A program made the position numbers and the translations under genes. Positions 11,225-22,375 of a DNA stretch of 64,000 bases are shown piece after piece; the stretch's first letter is position 1; every line of letters begins with the position of its first letter. The stretch spans positions 18,477,454-18,541,453 of the forward strand of contig NW_024737042.1 in NCBI RefSeq assembly GCF_018991925.1. The letters run 5' to 3'. Source of the stretch: Homarus americanus (taxonomy: Eukaryota > Arthropoda > Malacostraca > Decapoda > Nephropidae). The notes beneath the pieces were generated by a model that searched no databases, was not told the origin of the DNA, and saw only the letters and a list, made by a program, of their open reading frames with translations.

Positions 11225-13977
11225 CTAAGGTGGATCACTGTGGCGGACATAGATGGGTCGCGGGTTGGGTTGTTGTAGTGCGGGCAGACTCCGGGGCCAC
11301 CAGGCGTGGGGTCTCCCTCCGTTGATGTGTTCCCCGCGTAGGTAGTCTGGGCTGTGAGGGTCGTCCAGGAGCTTGTCCCAAACCTTCTTCTCTGGGCAAG
11401 GGAACCTGAAGTTGAGGGCCTCTGTTTTATTTCTTAGGTGGATGGTTTCCACTGTCTCCTGGTAGGGTGGCGCTTGGCCACTGGCTGATCTCAAACACTT
11501 GTTTTGGAAGCTCTGTAGTTGTTTTAGTCTAGTCTTCCCGAGTGTGACGAGTGGTATATGCGGGTACTCCAACACAGGCCTCACCAGCGCCTTGTACAGG
11601 TGAACTTGTATCTTCTCAGGCATCAATTTAAAACGTGTTAATTTGGCTGCGGCGACTTTGGCTATATTTAGTCTGTCCTTCACGTGGGGAATGATGTCCG
11701 AGAGATGATGAGGCCGAGCAACCTGCCTTGTTTAGAGTACTCAATCTCTTCGTCGTCGATCATCAATGGGGCCGGCTTGAATTTGGCTTTGGGTATGACC
11801 TCAAATTTCGTTTTGTTTGTTTTTATTTTCCATTTATTTTCATACTCCGAGATATCCTCTATTGCCCGAGCAGTGAGTCGCGCCATCCTTGCTGTGGACC
11901 TTCCTGGGCAGGTGACGATCTGTGTTATATCGTCGGCATACATGACGTACTCGCTGCCGACGATTGGGGGCGGCAGGTCAGCCGTGTAGAGTGTGTAAAG
12001 GGTTGGTGAGAGACAAGAGCCCTGAGGCACGCCGCTCGATAGTGAGAATTCTTCTCGAAAATGTTCTTGCATCTTGATTTTGGCTCTGCGGTCCATAATG
12101 AAGTTGCACAGCAGGCGCGTCAGATTTTCGGGTAGCCCCAGTTGTATGATCTTATACTGCAACCCTGCGTGCCAAAATTTGTCAAACGCCTTGCTGACGT
12201 CCCTCAGTATTATATTGCACTGCAGGCGGCCAGTCATAGCATTGGCGATCTGCTCGTAGGCCTGAGCTATGGCGGTGGATGTGCCTCGGTACTGGCGGAA
12301 GCTGAACTGGCGGGGATTATACACGTCTTCGTCCTCCAGATACATCCGCAATCGCTTGTTGACTATTTTTTCGAAGATTTTGGCAGGTACCTCAAGCAGC
12401 GATATTGGTCGAAAGTTTACGACTTTGTTTGGAGGCTTCCCTGCTTTTGGTATGAGGCGAATAACGGCGATTTTGAACATCATAGGGAAGTATCCAGAGG
12501 CGAGGCAGGCATTGCATATATGAGCAAGCCTCTCTATCATGTTGTCGGGGAGTTGGTCCAAGATCTTCTTGTTAATGTGACTTTGACCAGGTGATTTGTT
12601 TTTAAATCCTTTTATGACGGCTGACACATCTGCAGGAACTATGGGCTCCGTCAGGTAGCTTCCGTCCACCAGTCTAGTGAAGTCAGTCCGTGGGAGCGGC
12701 TGGAGCAGGTGCTGATGGTCCTGCAACTGACCTAAAATGTCCTCCTCAAACTCCCTGTCGAAGCCCTCGTTCTCCTGTTCACTAATGGTAAAGATCTTTC
12801 GTAAATATCGCCGATGTAGTTGTTCTTGGTTTTCTTCCTCGAATATTTTTACGTTATTTCGGTTGAGCAGGTAAGAGACCGTGCTAGAGGTGGAACCCAT
12901 CAGTCGCTTGATCCCTTTCCAGAAGGCAGCAGAATCGCGGTAATTGTTGGCTGCCTCCCACACCAAGGCGGCCCACTTTTGTTCATGTAGACGTTTGCTC
13001 TCGTGCTGGATGTCCATCTGTAGCTCTCGGTACCGGTCTCTCAGCTCTTGCGTCCACCCGCGGATACTGGCTAGCTGTCTCACGTGAGCGTACTGGACAC
13101 TGAGCTGCCTCAGCTGGTGACTAGTGTGAGGATGGGGAATGGTCCTGTGGGTGGTGGTCGGGATGTTGTTGTCCATCTCCGTCTTCACATCCGTGTACCA
13201 TTGTTCGACCGCGTCGTCGATGTCATTGGGGCTGGCTTCTTCCAGGTTTCTCCCCTGCTTGAGACTGAGAGACTCCTTGAAGGAGTCCCAGTCTGCCCGT
13301 TTGAGGTTTGACCTGATGTTGGCGGGGATCATAATGGGATTGGATGAGAGCATCACGACGACTGGCAGGTGATCGCTGGAACTGATGGGTCCGGCGGTAA
13401 CGTGCCTGTTCAGGACGGCCTCGTTGTTAGAGAGGATTATGTCGGGTGTTGTGGCACTGGCACGTCTGATCAATGTCGGGAAATCTGGCCAGAGGTGTTG
13501 CAGTTTTCCCCTTCTGATGTTGTCATACAGCGCCACACCGATGTTGTTCTCATTACCGTGTCCGAGTATGGCGTGGCGCGCATTTAAGTCCCCTATGATG
13601 TATGTTAGTTTTCTGTGGCGCAGGAACTGGTTGAGGTCTTGTTCGGGTAAATAAGGACGTCTGGGAGGTAGGTACATTGTGCATATGATAACAGGTCCCC
13701 TAGTTGTCTCCACCTGCACTCCCAGAACTGAATCCTCGAAGTCTGGCAACACTCTGTGACTCAGCCGTGACCTGATGGCCACAGCGACAACATCGTTTAG
13801 CTCACCCATCATGTTCCTCTGGTATACAGTGTAGCCAAAAATTTTCAGCTTACTTTCGTCCTTTATGCCAGTACTGTTTAACAGAATGATGTCTGGGTCT
13901 AATTAATAGTATAAGTTAGACAGTTCGTTACGTCTATTAAGGGACCAGTGTAGGACATTATGTTGGACAATTTTCAT
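11225..13977 (-). pseudogene. LINE ORF2: endonuclease plus reverse transcriptase, broken
   Basis: The likely start is the minus-strand ATG at 13977-13975 (MKIVQHNVLHW, a typical endonuclease opening), about 5 bp past the ORF1 stop. A TAA interrupts codon 25 or so; the frame is then open from 13812 to 11680. Endonuclease motifs are GDLNARH (near 13585), TTPDIILSN and SSDHLPV (near 13365). RT motifs are NKSPGQSHINKKILDQLP, NFRPISLLEVPAKIFEKIVN, SKAFDKFWH, SSGVPQGSCLSPTLYTLY and the catalytic YADD (near 11930). A frameshift at about 11683 moves the C-terminal part (KDRLNIAKVAAAKLTRFKL to a stop at 11225) into another frame. Products would act in an RNP that nicks target DNA and copies the LINE RNA there. 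Nonsense and frameshift mutations make it a pseudogene. Confidence 0.9.
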
Positions 13978-13981
13978 CCTG

Positions 13982-15621
13982 CTAACGACTGCCATTTCGG
14001 AGACTGTAGCTTGGGGCGTCGCTTGGAGTGTTTGCTCGGCCTCTGCCATTTCTAGGGGGACGGAACTTCTTAGCAGAACCTTCGGACATTTGCTTGTCAG
14101 TCAATGGCGGGCCCTCGAACTTCTCGTCACCCGTGTACAGGAAGGTGTTCAGGTCCTGGGCCTGCGTGTCGTAGTAATCAACTGACGCTGCAGTTCGAGG
14201 GTTTTGTTCCTCTGTGGAGTGAGTCGTCATCATCTGGTCACAACCATTGACTGTGGTTGCAGTCCGATGGTCACTGTCGTCGCTGGGAGTGCATGTAATG
14301 GGATCGCGGGCATTTACGGTGTCGTTGGAGCTGTGATCCCAGGGGGACTGACTGGCCACGTCGGGATTGCGGTTATACTGACTTTTGCCTAAGTCAAGGA
14401 GGTCATGGTCTATTTCTGGCGTGGGTTGAGGTCGTCGATAAGTCGTTGGGTGGGTTACTGCCTTAAGGATTTCTTTTGAAGGGACTTTGTCGCTTATTTC
14501 AACAGGTGCAATGTTGTTCCTGGTTAGTGTCTCGTTGAGGTGTTTCGAGAATGAACCTGGATGAACCATGTTCATGTGATGGGCATGCAGGTAAGACAAG
14601 TATATAACAGTGGCCTTAGATTCGTCCAGCTGTGGAGAGGAGACGCTCCTGATGCTCTCGGCCACTGCGTCCCTCATGGCGCCCAGTGACTCAGTAACTT
14701 CCTGTTTTATTGAGTCCTTGATGGTTATTATCTCTGATTGCAGGACTTCCAAGGTCTCGCTGACATTGTTGAGCTTTTGGGAGTCTGCTTGAGTTTCTTT
14801 TAGAGCTTCTTTTAGAGTTTGGCTGTAAGCCATGATCGTCGACTGAGTGGTCCTTTCTATGGTGTTAGAAATTTCCCTGGTTTCTTTTTGTTTGGTTATT
14901 TCGGTCAGTTTCTTCTCTGTTTCTTGAAGTACCTGTTTCCTGACCAGGCAGGTGGCAGAGAAGGTCCTGTGGCCACCCTCACAGATAACACACTTTTTTA
15001 TGGTGCTACGGCAGTCTTTGTAGAAGTGCTGATCAGATGAACACTCAGAGCATATGACCCCTTGCATGGGGCAGTTCTTGGTCATGTGGTCATTGTATTT
15101 ATAGCACTTCATACATTGTTGGATGGGCGTATACTTTTCATATTCTATTTGGTGTAATGAGATGGAAGTGTCATATGCATAGAGCCCCTTCTCCTTCATT
15201 CTTTTTGCATCCGTTGTGTCTGCAAAGCGAACCTTGATTATATTATGGGCATACATAGGATACACCTCCACACCCTTGACATTGTTTTGCTTTCCTATTT
15301 CATCTCTTATTTCTTCTGCGTTATTTTCCACTACATCTTTGTCCAACTTCTTACAAACACTACACGGGTGAGCTTGGCGCCGTATTCCCGTGGGACAATG
15401 ACCTCGTAACCGTTGGTTTTCATTTTGTCCATGGCACCAGACTTAAGTAGTTTATCAGCATCTTCATCTGTTTCTGTGAGGATGATGTAACCATCTCTCA
15501 GATCCACAAGTCTATTTATTCTCACCCTTAGGTCGCTCAATAGCCTTTTTAGCCCTATCCGAGACCCCTGGGTCGGGGTTCCGGAGATCTTCACTCTCAC
15601 TTTGGCCATGGTCAGTAACAT
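13982..15621 (-). pseudogene. LINE ORF1: zinc-knuckle nucleic-acid-binding protein, frameshifted
   Basis: ORF1 starts at MAKVRVKISG (ATG near 15609; an upstream in-frame ATG lies at 15621). It is open to about 15340, where a one-base shift moves into the frame starting DKDVVENNAEEI and running to the stop at 13982, for roughly 540 residues in total. Three CCHC knuckles lie about 150 residues in: CMKCYKYNDHMTKNC, CSECSSDQHFYKDC and CVICEGGHRTFSATC (15115-14945). A coiled-coil-like charged region follows, then a low-complexity C-terminal part. Jockey/I ORF1 proteins bind the element RNA and chaperone integration. The ORF1 stop and ORF2 start are about 5 bp apart, which suggests coupled translation in the intact ancestor. 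Confidence 0.85.
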
Positions 15622-16205
15622 ACATGAATGAATGAATGAAAATTCTACCTAATCTGTCCACCTCAGCTAAACCCCATGGATGCCGCTCCTTCTGTCCGCT
15701 TGCTGGGCGAGTAAAGACGGGTCTAGCGGTAGGGTGAACAGACAATCCCCTGACGGGGGCCTAGCCAAGCCCTAACACCTAGCAGTGACAGGTTATGAAG
15801 CACTGTCGAATCCCTAACAGAAAATGTTGCCACCCTTACTGTCTCGACTCAGCAGCCCTCTGAGGGCCCCCCTTGAGGCTCTGCCCGCAGGGTTCGCGTC
15901 GTTACCAAACAGCAGGGACTCTAGGCGAAAGGATAGGATAGGGAAGAAGCGCAGTGTACAAGAATAATGATATCCATGTACAACTACATGATAAAGCAGT
16001 CAGAACGGACCCAACGTGAAAAACAAGGCACAGTCGTAACGGTCAGCGATTTGAACTGAGCAGGTTGGGTGCGCTCTGATTGTTTATAGTCGGTTACTAT
16101 TAAGCTACTGCTTGAATGTCTGGACTATTTGTGGAAGAAGGTGAAATTTGGACACATTAGTGACCAAGTGTCCATTGTTCATAGCTTGCCATTGAAGGTG
16201 GGGAG

Positions 16206-16345
16206 GTGTACATTGTTCATGACATGGTATGGCGGCTGAGGTGGTGTACATTGTTCATGACATTGTATGGCGGCTGAGGTGGTGTACATTGTTCAAGACA
16301 TGGTATGGCGGCTGAGGTGGTGTACATTGTTCATGGAGTGGCATT
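16206..16345. repeat. 38-bp tandem repeat, about 3.5 copies
   Basis: The unit begins GTGTACATTGTTCATGACAT and ends GGCGGCTGAGGTG. The copies differ by one or two bases. Confidence 0.93.
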
Positions 16346-16400
16346 GGTATATTGATATTGAAACTGTTTATTTAGCCAGAAAATTACAGATAAAGAGTCG

Positions 16401-17323
16401 ATAATAATCAGGGCTGTGGAGTCGGAGTCGGAGTCGAGGAGTCGGAGGAAATTTCGGCTTGTGGAGTCGGAGTCGGAGTCGGTATAATTGTCCAGACTCC
16501 GACTCCGACTCCGACTGAAGCTATTCTGTTCCTAAGAACATACATATGAACTCAGGCATATTCATTGCAGTGATTCCACTGATCCCACTAATTTTCTTAA
16601 ATTATTAAAAGAATTTATTTCCATTTTATAAGCATTATTATGAATTTATTGTAGCAGGCACAGTATAGCACTATAATTTTGGACGATAGTCTCTTCTTTA
16701 CCATTTGAAATTTTGAATTATATCAAATTTTGTTTCGTTGAAAACTGCACAGAGGCTCTCAGCTACAAAACAATTAGCTACAACCTGTTTTTGGTGAGAT
16801 TAAGGCAAATTTAATTTAATAACTTAATCATGTAAGGTTTATCCATTTTCCTTAATAAGGTATTCATTTCTTTAATGTACATAAATATATAACTTTACTT
16901 TAAAAGGAATTGTAGGATCATCATTTAGATCCACATCAGATTATGAGCTTAAACAAAATTCATATGCTGAGATCGAACTTTTAGATATACATGTAAATGG
17001 TGTTTTCTAGTTAATATCTTGAATTCTTAATAAATTTATTTTTCTTTTGATTGAAACTTTGAAAGTCAAGCCTATCATCTTTTTGTAGTTCTTAAATATC
17101 GTCCAGATCATTAATAAAGCTGTAGCAGTATAGCCACGGTGTTTTACTTTTTACCTACGCAGGTTACAACATACAAATTACAATTAGGATGGTAGAAATA
17201 GTTGTTACAAATAGGCCAAGGAGTCGGAGTCGGAGTCGGAGTCGGAGTCGGAATCATAAAAATTTGAGGAGTCGGAGTCGGAGTCGAAGGTTTTGTCTTC
17301 GACTCCACAGCCCTGATAATAAT
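16401..17323. mobile_element. Non-autonomous hAT-superfamily DNA transposon with 8-bp TSD
   Basis: The element proper is 16409-17315 (907 bp). It starts CAGGGCTGTGGAGTCGGAGT and ends with the inverse CGACTCCACAGCCCTG. Identical ATAATAAT lies directly outside both ends (16401-16408 and 17316-17323), an 8-bp duplication as expected for hAT transposases. GGAGTC hexamer runs occur at both subterminal regions, and a CCGACTCCGACTCC stretch at 16497-16518 can pair with the left run. The interior is AT-rich with no transposase, so it depends on a partner element. The Arg/Ser-repeat ORF at 17189-17380 is a reading of GGAGTC repeats and not an SR protein. Confidence 0.88.
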
Positions 17324-17815
17324 AACTATATCAACACGGCTACGTCAGTTGAGAACCTGAGCTCTCTTGAAGGCACCTAATGTCCTCGCCTCCCTCGTAC
17401 GCCGCGAGCTCTGACTCACATACCATGTGATCGGTGGTGGCCAGTGGCCGCGCCTCGCCAGCTGTTCGTGAACTCACAGCAAGCATTTCGTTGTTATGAT
17501 CATAGGTAAGGTCTCGGAAGCCTCTGGCTGAAAGTATCGTCCTGCCCCTTCAAGTGTACACACACTAGCTATATAACCAGGAGTTACTTGGAGCGATACT
17601 AAGCGTTAAGTGGAGCTATAAGCCCGTACACGTGAGTGAAAGAACAGTGATTGTTTGTATTATGGTGAAATGTTGTGAACTACATACGTGCATAGTGTAA
17701 GGGAATTTCGATAATATCCATACAGAATAGTGTATTTACTAACTGACGTACTACTGCCTGGGAAGATATTGGAAGCATAATGTATTGTCTAATGGTAGAC
17801 CCTGCTGCTATATGG
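17324..17815. other. No gene seen
   Basis: Unique-looking flank of the hAT element, with no ORF or repeat that I can support. Confidence 0.5.
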
Positions 17816-17995
17816 CATCACGAAAATTGTGACCAAGTCCCAGGTTGCTGATCTGACTTTCTGGCTCATTTACACACAATTGCAGGGTCTCAATTGTTTC
17901 TCTTACTTTGACAACACAACATACATATATTGTTTCTCACTTTTGATATTTTCGTTTTTGCATTTCTCTATGGTTCTTTATTATTATTATTAGTG
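17816..17995 (-). repeat. Dispersed repeat family R1, copy 2
   Basis: The reverse complement matches 8980-9120 over about 120 bp (CAACCTGGGACTTGGTCACA, ATTGAGACCCTGCAATTGTG, GTGAGAAACAATATATGTAT) with few mismatches, and continues through AAGAACCATA into an ATT/AAT tract. Confidence 0.8.
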
Positions 17996-19150
17996 TTACC
18001 ATTATTATTTTATTTTTAATTTTGTATTTTATTATGAATTTTATTTGCTATGAATTATTATTATTTTATTTTTAATTTTGTATTTTTATTATAGCTTTTA
18101 TTTAATATTAATTATTATTATAATTATTTCGTTTTCGCCCCCCAGGCCCTGATGTGGGCCAGTGACCTGTGCCCGGGTGGGCTAATCCTAAAAAAAAAAA
18201 TTAATGATCTTACATATCTAGGAATTTAGTTATGTTTGGTTGGTTACTTTCGCCAATGGTGGTAGCCACACAAACTGTTGCCGTTTCGTAAGAACACTTT
18301 GAAGATACTACTGTAGGTTTATAATCATTATATTAATCCTCTCCCACATCATAATCATCTATACTTTAGGACAAAAACATCCTTAAGATCCTGCCAATAT
18401 ATAACTCGATATAAGTGGCGAATTTTCCTTAACTTGTACCTACATTTGTAAAGGAGTTAAGTGAGATGGAAGGTTAATCTGACTTTTTTGTGTGTCTTTT
18501 CAGATAGGTAAAAGTTAAACAGCTCGTAGAGGGGCCGTAACACCTCACACTTCAGGTATGTCCAAGTCAGTATTTGCTCGGGAGTCTTACGTCTCCGCTA
18601 ACTAAGTCGCCGTTGCCTCCCGTGTTGAAGATTGGGATCACATTTGCTGTGTAGTCACTTCCGGGACTTTGAATTCATTTCCGCCATAATTACATAAACT
18701 TTTAAGTCATTTTTCTATTCCATCATCATGCATCCTTTTAGAACTGACATGATGCCCAGTGTTTCTTGTGATTACCAAAGATCGGGTCCAAAGTGTATCA
18801 CAGTCTGCAAAAGTCATTTTTCACTGCAATATGGTTTTCCTCTCTCTTGAGTGCGCTGGTAGATATTTGAAGGAAACACAATATTCCTAATTGATTGTCG
18901 TATTTTGCTTTTAAAATAAAATATATCGTGGTAAAATGTGGTGCCTGCCAGGCACGAATTGTTCTCCACCTTTCCCGTATTCACCAAGGGCTCTTCAGTT
19001 TTCAGGGCCACGTCCATAGACGAAAATTTTAATTGATTTTTTTTTTACTTTAATTCGGAAGCAAATGGCTGCATCCTCTTGAATTTAATGATTGTGTTTA
19101 CCGCCTATGAGCAGGACACATATAAACTTGCTGGTGGAAAATTACAGTTT
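17996..19150. other. No gene seen; ATT-rich at the left
   Basis: 17970-18130 is low-complexity A/T with related ATTATTATTTTATTTTTAAT blocks repeated twice. The minus ORF at 18814-19017 (67 codons) has no recognisable domain. Confidence 0.5.
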
Positions 19151-19151
19151 A

Positions 19152-19740
19152 TAATAAATAATAATAATAATAATAATTAACGGTTTATTGAAAAAGTTCT
19201 GCAGCCCGAAGGCTGAAAATATACATTGGACATAAATGACTTATTACATACATTGGTGGTTTAACAAAAGCCTTCATTAGAGAAAGGTGAAGGAACATAC
19301 AGTGAACATACAGATTAATGTAGGTGTTGAACAGCAAACACTTAGTGTAGTAACTCCCTCCCAGATGGTGTTAGGAGGGACCTCACGTGGTGTAGTAGTT
19401 CCCTCACAGATGGTGTTATGAGGGGCCTCACGTGGTGTAGTAATTCCCTCACAGATGGTGTTATGAGGGGCCTCACGTGGTGTAGTAATTCCCTCACAGA
19501 TGGTGTTATGAGGGGCCTCACTGTGTGTAGTAATTCCCTCACAGATGGTGTTATGAGGGCCTCACGTGGTGTAGTAATTCCCTCACAGATGATGGTGTTA
19601 TGAGGGGCCTCACGTGATGTAGTAATTCCCTCACAGATGGTGTTATGAGGGGCCTCACGTGGTGTAGTAATTCCCTCACAGATGGTGTTATGAGGGGCCT
19701 CACGTGGTGTAGTAGTTCCCTCACAGACGGTGTTCTATGA
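19152..19740 (-). mobile_element. Composite retroposon-like element R2 with 45-bp minisatellite, copy 1
   Basis: On the minus strand a 45-bp minisatellite (19740-19330) is followed by about 150 bp of unique 3' body. The body includes GTATGTTCACTGTATGTTCC, GCCTTCGGGCTGCAGAAC and TTTTTCAATAAA, then an ATT tract at 19178-19152. The same body, in the same order, is at 40235-40415. The end structure, an AATAAA-like motif followed by an A/T microsatellite, suits a SINE or retroposon tail. There is no coding capacity. Confidence 0.75.
19330..19740. repeat. 45-bp minisatellite, about 9 copies
   Basis: The unit contains CCTCACGTGGTGTAGTAATT followed by CCCTCACAGATGGTGTTATG; starts at 19381, 19426 and 19471 show the 45-bp period. 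Because 45 is divisible by 3, both strands give 15-residue periodic ORFs (minus: RELLHHVRPLITPSV), which are not a gene. Confidence 0.95.
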
Positions 19741-20310
19741 GTGAGGTGTGGTCCCAGGCCTTCCTATCGTAGACGGATTAACACATCGCTGGTTGTTGGG
19801 TCGGGCCGTTATCACTGAGGACCTGGGACCTCACTGTGTGAAGGTCAACTTGGGTACCACTGTTACTGTTGAGTTGTTCTCACTGACTTAAGCACTGTTC
19901 ACCACTGTTCACCTCTGTTTAACACTGGTTCCATTCCTTTCCTAAATGAAATAGTAACTTCTGGCGTGAACTTGCTGATATTCCTGTGGGGAGGAGGGTT
20001 CAGGGGAGGGAGTTGGTATGGGCCAACTTAACAGTTGACCTGGCTGCTCCGAGAGGAGCGCCAGGTACGTCTTGACCCTTCGGTGGTCAAGGATGAAGTG
20101 ATTACTCCTGGGATGTTACATTAAAGAAGTTTCTGGGTAGATAAATTTTCTTGAAAATTTTGGATCTGTCGCTAATTTACCCAACTGTGATTAAGTACCT
20201 AACAATACAGTTGGGGAAAAGGAAGATGGTCAAGATCATTAAGATAGCTGAGCTGACGGATCTGGGTTGTTGGAGATCAGGTAGTGTGTCTGCTCTTTCC
20301 AGTCTCAGAC
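19741..20310. other. No gene seen
   Basis: Unique-looking DNA with a small repeat of CACTGTTCACC near 19890. Confidence 0.5.
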
Positions 20311-22375
20311 TGAAGGAACCTTTGACAGCACCCTTTATGCCCAAAATAAACACATGCCTAAAAGAAAATTCAGATCGATACGGAACCAACCAAAATGGAT
20401 GAATAATAGACTCTTAGATCTTCTAGGGAAAAAGAAAGGAGTATATAGAAAAGTTAAGAAAGGCGAAAATCACTTACTTGGTTACTATCAGAACCTAACA
20501 AGACAGGTAAAAACAGAAATTAGGAAAGCAAAGAGAAATTATGAAATCAAGGTAGCAAACGAATCGAAAAATAACCCCAAAGCTTTTTATCAACTGTATA
20601 AATCAAAGGTTAGAGATACAATAGGTCCCCTTAAAACTACGACAGGAGAAATGACTGATGATGAGTTAGAAATGTGTAGTACGTTAAATAGTCATTTTCG
20701 CTCCAGATTCACAAATGAAAACCTAGCACAGTTTCCAGAAGTTCATAAGGTATATAACGACAGTATAGAAAATATGTTGATGAATATCAATATTACTAGT
20801 AACGATGTGCTTAAAGTAATTAACAAACTGAAGCCTCATAAATCGCCTGGTCCAGACGAGGTATATGCTAGAATATTAAAGAATGTAGAGATGAGTTGAG
20901 TAATCCATTAGCAGTTTTATTTAATAAGTCATTAAATCGGGCCTAGTGCAGAAGCTTGAAACTTGCAAATGTAGTTCCGATTTTCAAAAGGGTGATAAAT
21001 CAATAGCATCAAATTACCGTCCCATTAGTCTCACGTCAATCATAGGCAAGTTGCTAGAGTCAATTATTGCTACAAAATCAGAAGCCACCTTGAAACATTC
21101 AACTTAATTCATTCTTTCTGCACGGGTTCACCCAGGGACGTTCTTGTCTCACAAATTTGCTTAGCTTTTTCTCAGAAGTATATGAAGCGGTAGATAATGA
21201 TAAGTCATATGATATAATTTATTTAGATTTCAGTAAAGCATTCGATAGAGTCCCTCATGAGAGATTGATAAGGAAGGTAGAAGCACATGGAATAGGTGGA
21301 TCAGTATTAAAATGGATTAGGTCATGGTTAACTGGTAGGAAACAAAGAGTCAGCATAAATGGATTAAAGTCAGACTGGGTGCGGTCAAAAGCGGAGTTCC
21401 CCAGGGATCTGTATTAGGCCCTCTGCTGTTTGTTATATTCATTAATGATCTTGATTTAGGCATAACTAGTAGGATTAGTAAATTTTGCAGATGATACCAA
21501 AATGGGGAGAGTGATAAATTCAGACAGTGACTTTGAACACCTTCAAAGAGATCTAGATACTTACATGAGTGGTCAGTAGACTGGCAAATGAATTTTAATA
21601 CTGATAAATGCAAGGTACTACAGATAGGAAGACGAATACAAACGTTAAGTATAAACTAGGTAACACGGAAATAGAAAACCAGTTGTGAAAAAGATCTAGG
21701 TGTATTTGTTAGCAACGACTTGAAACCTAGAAAACAATGTATTAGCGTTCGCAACAAGGCAAACAGGATTCTTGGGTTCATATCTAGGTCTGTGAGTAAC
21801 AGAACTGCTGACGTTATCTTGAAACTTTACCTAGCATTAGTGAGGCCACACATGGATTATGCGGTTCAGTTCTGGTGTCCTTATTATAGAATGGACATAG
21901 ATTCTTTGGAGAGAGTACAAAGAAGAATGACAAAAATGATCCATAATATTAGAAACCTTCCATATGAAGAAAGACTGAAAAGCTTAGGCTTACATTCATT
22001 AGAGAGGCGTAGAGTTAGGGGAGATATGATAGAGGTGTACAAGTGGGTAAGTGGGATTAACAAGGGTAAAATGGAAGATGTTCTGAAGCTCAGTAATAAC
22101 GAAATAACTAGAACAAATGGCTTTAAATTAGATAAATTCCGATTCAGAAAGGATATAGGCAAGCACTGGTTTGGTAATAGAGTTGTGGATATGTGGAATA
22201 GGCTACCGAGTGCTATAGTAGGATCGGGGACGCTAGGGAGCTTCAAGACGAAGTTGGATAGGCACATGGAAGTGCTGGGATGGGTGTGAAAGGGATCTGC
22301 CCTGTATGGGCCAGTCGGCCTCCTGCAGTATCCCACTTTCTTATGTTCTTATGTTCTTATGTTTATGTTCTTTTG
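20311..22375 (+). mobile_element. CR1-type LINE copy A (5'-truncated, multiply broken)
   Basis: It holds most of the RT and the C-terminal domain of a CR1 ORF2 and ends with the typical CR1 3' tail: a GC-rich hairpin (GGGCCAGTCGGCC, CTGCAG) followed by 8-bp repeats TTATGTTC (about 22340-22370). The 5' end is truncated inside ORF2 and lies near 20311, approximate. Copy E (35.2 kb) is the closest relative here; copies B, C and D form another subfamily. Confidence 0.9.
20354..22289 (+). pseudogene. CR1 reverse transcriptase (copy A), frameshifted
   Basis: 20354-20899 covers the linker and RT start (QPKWMNNRLLDLLGKKKG, NKLKPHKSPGPDEVYARILK). A one-base shift near 20885 breaks it. 21157-21417 carries YLDFSKAFDRVPHERLIRKV, and another shift near 21390 precedes [11 protein letters not shown]. 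The catalytic FADD is near 21486. 21720-22289 encodes the C-terminal part with LALVRPHMDYAVQFWCPYYR and LHSLERRRVRGDMIEVYKW, features of CR1 ORF2. RT copies the LINE RNA at a nicked target. At least three shifts leave it non-functional. Endonuclease is absent because of 5' truncation. Confidence 0.9.

Larger units (their letters stand above)
10856..16070 (-). mobile_element. Near full-length Jockey/I-type non-LTR retrotransposon
   Basis: Read on the minus strand, the element has a 5' region (about 16070-15622, boundary uncertain), ORF1 with zinc knuckles (15609-13982), ORF2 with apurinic-type endonuclease and reverse transcriptase (13977-11225), a 3' UTR of about 340 bp, and a poly(A) tail seen as poly(T) at 10856-10886. 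This order, two ORFs and a poly(A) tail suit the Jockey/I group of LINEs; the exact clade is inference. Damage seen: a frameshift in ORF1, a stop at about codon 25 of ORF2, and a frameshift near the ORF2 C-terminal part, so it cannot move on its own. I could not find a convincing target-site duplication. Confidence 0.88.

Noticed and set aside
10856..16070. Target-site duplication for the Jockey/I-type LINE
   Set aside because: No convincing direct repeat found between the sequence left of the poly(T) and the uncertain 5' boundary.
17189..17380. Arg/Ser-rich ORF resembling an SR splicing factor
   Set aside because: Encoded by GGAGTC hexamers at the end of the hAT element.
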